From: Gallionellaceae bacterium
GTDB taxonomy: Bacteria; Pseudomonadota; Gammaproteobacteria; Burkholderiales; Thiobacillaceae
Reading direction: 5' to 3'
DNA: 39,164 bases
Assembly: GCA_028695325.1 (NCBI GenBank)
Contig: JAQVJE010000007.1
Span: forward strand, 1-39,164
Shown: positions 32,401 to 39,164 of the stretch, piece after piece
How positions within the stretch are numbered: position 1 is the first letter of the stretch
Layout of the letters: the number at the start of each line of letters is the position of its first letter
Made by a program: the position numbers and the translations under genes
The notes under the pieces: model-generated
The model's database searches: none
What the model was told of the DNA's origin: nothing
Seen by the model: only the letters and a program-made list of their open reading frames with translations

Positions 32401-32919
32401 CTATGGGTTGACAGGCTCTTTGAGCAGTCGGGCCTCGAATTTGTTCAGTATCAGCGCCTCGCGCGCCGATTCGGCGACGTCCCGGCTGCGGTAGGGGCCG
32501 ACGCGCACGCGGTGCAGGGGCTTGGCGCCGTCGGTCGGCTGCACCACGGCATTGAGATTGAGCAGGGCCAGGCGGGCGCGCAGGGCGTCGGCGTCGGCGG
32601 CGCTCTTCAGGGCCGCCACCTGCAGCCACCACAGCTCCGCCGGCGCCGCCGACGCCGCCGGCTTGGGCGTCCGGTCGCCGGGCAGGATGTCGTAGAAGGT
32701 GTAGTCGGGCGGTGCCGGCGGGGGCGCCGCCCGACGGTCCTCCGGCACGCGTACCTCGGGGGCGGGCGCGACCCGCTTGAAGTCGCTCGCGCGCGGCAAC
32801 AGGAACCAGGCCATCAGGCCGGCCACGACGAGGCCGAGCAGGATGCCGGCGAACAGCATGAAGGCCGTGCCGCCGCGCCGGCCAGTCGCGCGCCCCCTGC
32901 GGTAGTCGCGGCGTGCCAT
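32401..32919 (-). CDS. SPOR domain membrane protein
   Basis: MARRDYRRGRATGRRGGTAFMLFAGILLGLVVAGLMAWFLLPRASDFKRV; C-terminal WWLQVAALKSAADADALRARLALLNLNAVVQ...HRVRVGPYRSRDVAESAREAL; next to argS. Confidence 0.88.
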   Translation of the reverse strand: MARRDYRRGRATGRRGGTAFMLFAGILLGLVVAGLMAWFLLPRASDFKRVAPAPEVRVPEDRRAAPPPAPPDYTFYDILPGDRTPKPAASAAPAELWWLQVAALKSAADADALRARLALLNLNAVVQPTDGAKPLHRVRVGPYRSRDVAESAREALILNKFEARLLKEPVNP

Positions 32920-34652
32920 TACATCTGGTCGGGCGCGCTCACCCCGAGCAGGGCGAGGCCGTTTGCGAGGGTCTGCCGGGTGGCGGCGACGAGGGCCAGG
33001 CGGGCCTGCTTCAGAGCCTCGTCGTCGACCAGAAACTGACAGGCGACGTAGAGGCCGTGCAGGTCGGCGGCCAGGTCCTTGAGGTAGTAGGCGACCAGGT
33101 GGGGCGCCATCTCGCGCGCCGCGGCGGCACACACCTCGGGGAATTCGGCGAGGCGGCCCAGGAGGGCCAACTCGCTGGTGTGCGCCAGCAGGGTCGGGTC
33201 GGCGTCATGGAGGTCGCGCACATCGCCGCCCCAAGCCGCCAGGACCCGGCTGATGCGGGCGTGGGCGTACTGGATGTAGTAGACCGGGTTCTCGTTGCTC
33301 TGCGATTTGGCGAGGTCGAGGTCGAAGTCCAGGTGCTGGTCCGACTTGCGCAGGACGTAGAAGAAGCGGCAGGCGTCGTTGCCCACCTCGCCGCGCAGCT
33401 CGCGCAGGGTGACGTACTGGCCGGCGCGGGTGGACATGGACTTCTTCTGGCCGCCTTCCCACAGCACGGCGAACTGCACCAGGGCGACGGTCAGACGCTC
33501 GGGGTCGGCGCCGGCGGCCTTGAGGGCGCCCTTCACGCGCGGGATGTAGCCGTGGTGGTCGGCGCCCCAGACGTCGATGACGCGGTCGAAGCCGCGCTCG
33601 AACTTGTTCAGGTGATAGGCGATGTCGGCGGCGAAGTAGGTGTAGATGCCGTTCTCCCGCTTCACCACGCGGTCCTTCTCGTCGCCGAAGGCGGTCGAGC
33701 GGAACCACAGGGCGCCGTCCTGTTCGTAGATGTGGCCGTGCTTCTGCAGGGTGGCGACGTGGCGGTCGATGAGGCCGGCGTCGTGCAGGGTGCGCTCGGA
33801 GAACCAGTGGTCGAAGGTGACGCCGAACTCGGTGAGGTCGTTGCGGCCGTCACCCAGCTGCTCCTCCAGGGCGTAGCCGTGGATATAGGCATAGTCGGGA
33901 CCGAGCAGGCGCTTGGCGCAGGCGATCAGGTGGTCGAGATGCTCCTCCGGCGCCTCGCCGCGGTCCGGCGCCCCGGCCAGCACGTCGGCGGCGGCGCGCT
34001 TGTAGCGGTCGCCGTGCAGGGCGTAGATGCCCTCGGCCATCCGCTTCACGTAGTCGCCCTGGTAGGCGTTGCCAGGGAACTCGACGAACTCGCCGTTCAG
34101 CTCCAGGTAGCGCAGCCAGGTCGACACCGCCAGGATGTCCATCTGGCGGCCGGCGTCATTGACGTAGTACTCGCGGTAGACGTCGTGGCCGGCAAAGGCC
34201 AGGCAGTTGGCCAGGCTCGCCCCGAAGGCTGCGCCGCGGCCGTGGCCGACGTGCAGCGGCCCGGTGGGGTTGGCGGAGACGAACTCCACCTGCACCTTTT
34301 CGCCCTTGCCGCCGTCGGTGCGGCCGTAGTCCCCGCCCTGGGCCAGCACGTGGCCGACCAGGCACTGCTTGGCGATGGGTTTCAGGAAGCAGTTGATGAA
34401 GCCCGGGCCGGCGATCTCAACCTTTTTCACCCGCTCGGAGGCGGGCAGGGCGGCGATGATCTCGGCCGCCACTTCGCGCGGGTTGCGCTTCAGGGCGCGC
34501 GCCAGCTGCATGGCGGCGTTGCAGGCGTAGTCGCCGTGGCTGGCCTGCTTGGGCCGGTCCAGTTCGATGGCGACGGTGCCGTCGGGGGCGACGGCGGCGA
34601 CGGCCTGGCGGAAAAGGTCTGCGAGATGGGCCTTGGGCTCGATGTAGTTCAT
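32919..34652 (-). CDS. argS: Arginyl-tRNA synthetase
   Basis: FVSANPTGPLHVGHGRGAAFGASLANCLAFAGHDVYREYYVNDAGRQMD; KKSMSTRAGQYVTL; C-terminal anticodon-binding domain. Confidence 0.97.
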   Translation of the reverse strand: MNYIEPKAHLADLFRQAVAAVAPDGTVAIELDRPKQASHGDYACNAAMQLARALKRNPREVAAEIIAALPASERVKKVEIAGPGFINCFLKPIAKQCLVGHVLAQGGDYGRTDGGKGEKVQVEFVSANPTGPLHVGHGRGAAFGASLANCLAFAGHDVYREYYVNDAGRQMDILAVSTWLRYLELNGEFVEFPGNAYQGDYVKRMAEGIYALHGDRYKRAAADVLAGAPDRGEAPEEHLDHLIACAKRLLGPDYAYIHGYALEEQLGDGRNDLTEFGVTFDHWFSERTLHDAGLIDRHVATLQKHGHIYEQDGALWFRSTAFGDEKDRVVKRENGIYTYFAADIAYHLNKFERGFDRVIDVWGADHHGYIPRVKGALKAAGADPERLTVALVQFAVLWEGGQKKSMSTRAGQYVTLRELRGEVGNDACRFFYVLRKSDQHLDFDLDLAKSQSNENPVYYIQYAHARISRVLAAWGGDVRDLHDADPTLLAHTSELALLGRLAEFPEVCAAAAREMAPHLVAYYLKDLAADLHGLYVACQFLVDDEALKQARLALVAATRQTLANGLALLGVSAPDQM

Positions 34653-34737
34653 GTCCGGGGGTGTCCTGCGAATCGGCGGATTATAGCCGAGTCCAGTCAT
34701 GGCGCTTTGATCGTGGCGATGCGGTGCAAATCGGTTC

Positions 34738-34832
34738 CGTCGTTCCCGCGCAGAGCCTGCCCCCGCGAAGGCGTGGGGCGGGAGCCCAGCCAAATTTAAC
34801 TGGATGCCCGCCTGCGCGGGCATGACGAATCA
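34738..34832. repeat. REP-like palindromic intergenic repeat
   Basis: CCTGCCCCCGCGAAGGCGTGGGGCGGGAG and TGGATGCCCGCCTGCGCGGGCATGACGA hairpins; matches the common proteobacterial 'CGTCATgCCCGCnnnnGCGGGcATCCA' pattern. Confidence 0.7.
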
Positions 34833-34846
34833 TCGGGCAGATCGAT

Positions 34847-37027
34847 TCACCAATCCAGCGGATCGATGTCGATCGACCAGCGCAGGCCGGTGGCGGTCCT
34901 GCGCTCGCGCAGGGCCGCCACCCAGGGCGTCAGGAACCGCTGCAGGCGCGCCCGGCCGGCCGCCTGCACCAGCAGTTGCGCCCGTTCCCGCTCCGATATC
35001 CTCGGCATCAGGGCCGGCACAGGGTCGTAGATCTGCACCCCGTCGGCCAGCCCCGCGCCCAGATCGCGTGCCGCGTCCAGGAAGGCCATGGCCTCGGCCA
35101 TCGAGCGGGCGTCGGCGCGTAGCAAGGCCTGGTAGCTCCAGGGCGGGAAGTCGGCCTGGCGGCGTTCGTCCAGGGTGCGCCCGGCGAAGGCCGGGTAGTC
35201 GTGCGTCACCAGGGCTGCGTAGAGGGGATGGTGCGGGTAGTCGGTCTGGATCAGCACCCGGCCGGCATGGGCGGCGCGGCCGGCGCGGCCGCCCACCTGC
35301 ATGAGCTGGGCGAACAGGCGTTCGGAGGCGCGGAAGTCGGTGGACATCAGTGCCTGGTCGGCGCCGATCACCCCCACCAGGGTGAGCATGGGGAAGTCGT
35401 GCCCCTTGGCGACGATCTGGGTGCCGACCAGTATGTCCACCTCGCGCCTGGCGATCGCCTCGCGCATGGTGGCGAAGGCGCCCCGGCGCGCCGCGCTGTC
35501 GCGGTCGACACGCAGGATGCGGGCGGCCGGGAACAGCTCGGCCAGATGGTCTTCCACCTTCTGGGTGCCCTGCCCGGCCGGCGCCAGGTCCAGACTGCCG
35601 CAGGCCGGGCATGCCTGCGGCGGACGCGCCGCCAGGCCGCAGTGGTGGCAGCGCAGCTGGTAGCCGTCCCGGTGTCGATGGACGACTTGGTGGGCGGCGC
35701 AGCGCGGACAGCTGCTGACGTGGCCGCAGGCGCGGCAGTAGAGCACCGGGGCGTAGCCGCGCCGGTTGATGAACACCAAGCTTTGTTCGCCGCAGGCTAG
35801 GTTCTCCGCCAGGGCTGTGCGCAGGGCCGCGGTGATGCCCTGTTTCGGCTTGTCGGTGCGGCTGTCGACCAGGCGTACCTGCGGCAACTCGGCTTCGGCG
35901 TGCGCCCGCTTGGGCAGGGCGAGCAGGCGGTAGCGGCCGCGCCTGGCGTTGGCCCACGACTCCAGCGCCGGGGTGGCGGAGCCGAGCAGGACCGGTACGC
36001 CGGCGGCGCGGGCGCGCCAAACGGCGACGTCGCGGGCGTGGTAGCGCAGGCCCTCCATCTGCTTGTAGGAGGCGTCGTGTTCCTCGTCGACGACGATCAG
36101 TGCCAGCCTGGGCAGGGGCGTGAACACCGCCAGGCGGGTGCCGAGGACGATGTCGGCACGGCCGTCGATGCAGTCCAGCCAGGCGGCCAGCCGTTCGCCG
36201 TCGCCGAGGCCGCTGTGCAGGGCGACCAGGCGGCGGCCGGGGAAACGGCGGCCGAAGCGCTCCACCATCTGCGGCGTCAGGTGGATCTCGGGCAGCAGGA
36301 CCAGCACCTGGCCGCCACGCGCCAGCACGTCCCCGATCAGGCGCAGGTAGACCTCGGTCTTGCCGCTGCCGGTGACGCCGAACAGCAGCCAGGCAGCGAA
36401 GCCGTGCGCCTCGCCCCGCAGGGCGGCGAGGGCGGCGGCCTGCTCAGCGGTGAGAGGCGGCGGTGCCTCGGACGGCTGGTCCGGCCCGGCCAGATCGGCC
36501 GCCGCCGCCCAGCCTTGCCGCAGCCATTCCGTCAGGACGGGGCGCAGGCCGGCCAGTTCGGTGGCGGCGACCGCGCTGCCGGCCAGGCGCTCGGCCAGGC
36601 GGCGCTGTGCCGTGGCGCGGGCCGGCAGGGTGGCGGCACGGGCGCGGCCGGCCTCGGTGAGGGCATAGGCGGCCGGGCCGGGGGTGCGGAAGCGCTGCCG
36701 CTTCAGGGCCGGCGGCAGCAGCGCCAGCAGGGTGGGCCCGAGTGGGTGCTGGTAGTAGTCGGCGGCGAACCGGGCCAGGCGCAGGATGTCGGCCGGCAGG
36801 GCTGGCAGCGTGCGGTCGATGGCGATGACCTCGCGTAGCTGCGCGGCCGCCACCCCGGCCTGTTCCGCCAGGCCGACGACGACGCCGACCTGGCGCCGGG
36901 GCCCGAATGGCACTCGCACCCGGCGGCCGATGTCGGCCGCCGTGGCATCGGCGGCCAGGTAGTCGAACAGGCGGTCGATAGGGGCATCGAGGGCGACCTG
37001 GAGGATGGCGGGGGTGGGAGGGGTCAA
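34847..37027 (-). CDS. priA: Primosomal protein N' (replication restart helicase PriA)
   Basis: LLFGVTGSGKTEVYLRLI, IVVDEEHDASYKQ, CRACGHVSSCPRC and CHHCG...CPACGS zinc clusters, VGTQIVAKGHDFPMLTLVGVI. Confidence 0.96.
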   Translation of the reverse strand: MTPPTPAILQVALDAPIDRLFDYLAADATAADIGRRVRVPFGPRRQVGVVVGLAEQAGVAAAQLREVIAIDRTLPALPADILRLARFAADYYQHPLGPTLLALLPPALKRQRFRTPGPAAYALTEAGRARAATLPARATAQRRLAERLAGSAVAATELAGLRPVLTEWLRQGWAAAADLAGPDQPSEAPPPLTAEQAAALAALRGEAHGFAAWLLFGVTGSGKTEVYLRLIGDVLARGGQVLVLLPEIHLTPQMVERFGRRFPGRRLVALHSGLGDGERLAAWLDCIDGRADIVLGTRLAVFTPLPRLALIVVDEEHDASYKQMEGLRYHARDVAVWRARAAGVPVLLGSATPALESWANARRGRYRLLALPKRAHAEAELPQVRLVDSRTDKPKQGITAALRTALAENLACGEQSLVFINRRGYAPVLYCRACGHVSSCPRCAAHQVVHRHRDGYQLRCHHCGLAARPPQACPACGSLDLAPAGQGTQKVEDHLAELFPAARILRVDRDSAARRGAFATMREAIARREVDILVGTQIVAKGHDFPMLTLVGVIGADQALMSTDFRASERLFAQLMQVGGRAGRAAHAGRVLIQTDYPHHPLYAALVTHDYPAFAGRTLDERRQADFPPWSYQALLRADARSMAEAMAFLDAARDLGAGLADGVQIYDPVPALMPRISERERAQLLVQAAGRARLQRFLTPWVAALRERRTATGLRWSIDIDPLDW

Positions 37028-37100
37028 GGTTGCGGGTCGAACTTAAAGTGAAATCTCGCAAGCGGCCGGAAACCAATGCGTGGCCGAGGGTTTTTAGGGG

Positions 37101-37135
37101 TTGTCCACTAAACCTGTGGATAACTTTGTGGACAA
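37101..37135. promoter_or_regulatory. Cluster of DnaA-box-like 9-mers upstream of priA
   Basis: TTGTCCACT (37101-37109), TGTGGATAA (37115-37123, reverse complement of TTATCCACA), TGTGGACAA (37127-37135); a further TGTGTATAA at 37294-37302. Confidence 0.55.
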
Positions 37136-37375
37136 GTTGTATTTAAACTGAAACAAACCCTTGCCGTAAGGCGCTTTATGTTAGCCAGCCCAAAAATTGG
37201 GCATCTAAATAATCCTTGTTAATCATTGACTTACAAATTCATTACTTTTGCTGCCGCAACCCGCTTGACAAGCCCGCAAGGCCCGCCGCTGCGTGTGTAT
37301 AAGTCTTTTATAAAATATTGACATTTTATCGGTCGCTGGAATCTGGATATCGCGTGAGCGAGGTGGAGTGGGCGC

Positions 37376-38830
37376 TCAGGGTGCCGTGGCTGCCATCGCC
37401 CGGCGCAGCGCGGCGGCCTGGAAGTCCTCGGCCTGGCTGGCGTTCGGGTGGTTGATGAACAGCACCACCGCCTTGCGCCGACCGGCGCCATCCAGCACGT
37501 AGCCGGCCAGGGTGCGCACTCCCTCCAGGGTGCCGCTCTTCAACCAGGCGCGGCCGGCCTCCGGGCTGCCGTTCATACGCCGCTTCTGGGTGCCTTCCAG
37601 GCCCAGGGCCGGCAGGGCGGCGGCGAACTCGTAGTAGTGCGGCTGGCCGGCCGCCCACACCAGCAGGCGGGCCATGGCGCCGGCCGAGATGCGCTCGCTG
37701 CGTGACAGGCCGCTGCCGTTCTCCAGCACCAGCTCGGGAATGTCCAGGCCCTTCTCGGCCAGCCAGTCGCGTATCGCCAGTTCGCCCTTGGCCCAGGTCG
37801 CCGGGCTGCCGCGGCGGACGGCACCCAGGTTGAGGAAGAGCATCTTGGCCATGACGTTGTTGCTGTGCTTGTTGACGTCGCGCACGATCTGCGCCAACGG
37901 TGGCGACTCGAACTCGAACAGCGGCAGTGCGTCCGCCGGCGTGCCGCCCACCCGCACTTGGCCGTCGTGCAGGCCGTCCATCTCGCGCCACAGCTGGCCG
38001 AAAAAGGTCGCGGCGGTGGCCGGCGGGCACATCAGGTTGAGCCAGGCCTGGCGCTCGCCGCAGGCGGCCGGGTAAGAGCCGGCGAGGCGCAGCAGGTCGC
38101 CGTCGCGCACCATGGCGAGGCGATCCTGCCAGCGCTCGCAGGCGGCCGCGCCGTCGACGACCGCCTGGTTGTCGATGGCCAGCGCCACCGGCTCCAGGCT
38201 CGCGGCGAGCCCGCCCGGGCCCGGCTGCAGGCGCAGCGCCACCACGTTGTAGTTGACCAGCAGGGCGGTGGGCGCGGCGTTGTAGGGCCTGAGCGGGGCG
38301 GCGTCGAAGGCGGCCGGGTCGCCGATGTCGACGTCGTAATGGCCGTTGTCGATCACCACGTCGCCGTGAATCACCCGGATGCCGCGTCCGCGCAGCTCGC
38401 GCAGCAGCAGCCAGAAGCGTTCCACGGTCAGCGACGGGTCGCCGCCGCCACGCAGTATCAGGTCGCCGTGCAGAACGCCGTTGCTCAACCTGCCGGTGGT
38501 CATCACGGCGGTCTTGAAGGTGTGCGCCGGGCCCAGGGTGTCGAGGGCCGCAAGGGTGGTGACCAGCTTCATCACCGAGGCCGGGTTGAAGGCGCGCCGC
38601 TCGCCGTGGACGAGTTCGGGCACCGGCGCGGCCAGGTCCTGCACCACCAGGCCGACCTGGCTGTCGGGCACCCCCACGCGGGCGAGCACGCGGGCCAGCT
38701 CGTCCGGCAGCGCGGCGGTCGCCGCATTGGCCGCCAGCAGTGCAAGGGCGGCCAGGGTGTACACGGCCAGGCCAGCATGCCACCGTGTCCGTGCAGGCAG
38801 GAGGCCATTGGCCCGGCGGCTGGATTCCGA
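37376..38830 (-). CDS. dacB: D-alanyl-D-alanine carboxypeptidase/endopeptidase (PBP4 family); N-terminus uncertain
   Basis: Catalytic motifs SVMK, HSNN and KSGT present; hydrophobic signal-like LAVYTLAALALLAANAATAALPDEL; ORF runs on to 39049 but upstream part looks like palindromic repeats. The 38830 limit is an approximate domain boundary, not a proposed start codon. Confidence 0.88.
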   Translation of the reverse strand, partial: SESSRRANGLLPARTRWHAGLAVYTLAALALLAANAATAALPDELARVLARVGVPDSQVGLVVQDLAAPVPELVHGERRAFNPASVMKLVTTLAALDTLGPAHTFKTAVMTTGRLSNGVLHGDLILRGGGDPSLTVERFWLLLRELRGRGIRVIHGDVVIDNGHYDVDIGDPAAFDAAPLRPYNAAPTALLVNYNVVALRLQPGPGGLAASLEPVALAIDNQAVVDGAAACERWQDRLAMVRDGDLLRLAGSYPAACGERQAWLNLMCPPATAATFFGQLWREMDGLHDGQVRVGGTPADALPLFEFESPPLAQIVRDVNKHSNNVMAKMLFLNLGAVRRGSPATWAKGELAIRDWLAEKGLDIPELVLENGSGLSRSERISAGAMARLLVWAAGQPHYYEFAAALPALGLEGTQKRRMNGSPEAGRAWLKSGTLEGVRTLAGYVLDGAGRRKAVVLFINHPNASQAEDFQAAALRRAMAATAP

Positions 38831-38841
38831 ATGGATTGGTC

Positions 38842-38964
38842 GCCCCCGCACAGGCGGGGGCCAAGGCCAGCCAGGCCATATCTCCACTGCAGCCTGCCCC
38901 CGAAGGATTTTGTCGGGGACGGTGGTGTCGACTGACACCGTGCCTGCCTCGCCCCGCGCGGGGC
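38842..38964. repeat. Cluster of four consecutive hairpins at the 5' side of dacB
   Basis: GCCCCCGC-ACAG-GCGGGGGC (38842-38861), CCCCGA...TCGGGG (38898-38918), GGTGTC-GACT-GACACC (38924-38939), GCCCCGCGCGGGGC (38951-38964). Confidence 0.65.
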
Positions 38965-39093
38965 AGGAGCGGTGCCCATGCGCGCGGACTGGCGAAACGA
39001 GGCGGATGAGTGGATGCATGCTTGGACGAAGACGCGGGCTGGTGAACACCCTACCGCAAGCGCGGCCGGGCGGACAAGGATTAACATGACACC

Positions 39094-39164
39094 ATGCCCG
39101 GCCCGGAACTCACCCTGACCCTTCAGCCCTCGCGCTGGCTGCGCCGTGCCACCGCCGTCCTTCA
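39094..39164 (+). CDS. N-terminal fragment of a small protein, cut by window edge (possibly YgfX-like)
   Basis: ATG 39094 opens MPGPELTLTLQPSRWLRRATAVL... to window end, with upstream AAGGA; identity not determinable. Confidence 0.35.
   Translation, partial: MPGPELTLTLQPSRWLRRATAVL

Noticed and set aside
37188-37202. GCCCAAAAATTGGGC palindrome as a terminator
   Set aside because: Short 6-bp stem without a following T-run; could be chance in an AT-rich spacer.
37040-37340. Possible chromosomal replication origin
   Set aside because: DnaA boxes are few and no dnaA, dnaN, gidA or rpmH lies nearby; kept only as a DnaA-binding regulatory candidate.

Overview
GC-rich chromosomal window, betaproteobacterial in character (my inference from gene order), with mostly housekeeping gene content. 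From left to right: dprA (partial, -), LysM protein (-), def, fmt, rsmB, a DUF4390-type protein, ntrY/ntrX-like two-component genes, trkA, trkH, a TPR protein, yggX and ubiE (+). Next come greB and mlaA (-), then tRNA-Ala(GGC) and tRNA-Glu(TTC) (+). A three-gene signalling operon follows on the minus strand: an ABC-type solute-binding protein, a 1629-aa hybrid histidine kinase and a REC-PAS-GGDEF-EAL regulator. After it lies an uncharacterised membrane protein with a canonical EF-hand loop (+). The right part holds a copper/silver efflux locus (-; LuxR-type regulator, Cys-rich leader ORF, cusC, cusB-cusF fusion, cusA), then dsbA, a SPOR protein, argS, priA and dacB (all -). The most interesting signal is in the cus locus. 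The small Cys-rich ORF ends in PSPEPPPPRS-stop. Its stop codon sits in the 5' arm of a 12-bp stem (one bulge) whose 3' arm contains the cusC Shine-Dalgarno. This resembles a copper-responsive, translation-coupled leader-peptide switch. Other leads are an NtrX-like regulator lacking GAFTGA and Walker B residues, a perfect 14-bp inverted repeat upstream of the EF-hand gene, a DnaA-box cluster upstream of priA, and several palindromic interspersed repeats. No CRISPR array, transposase or prophage was seen.
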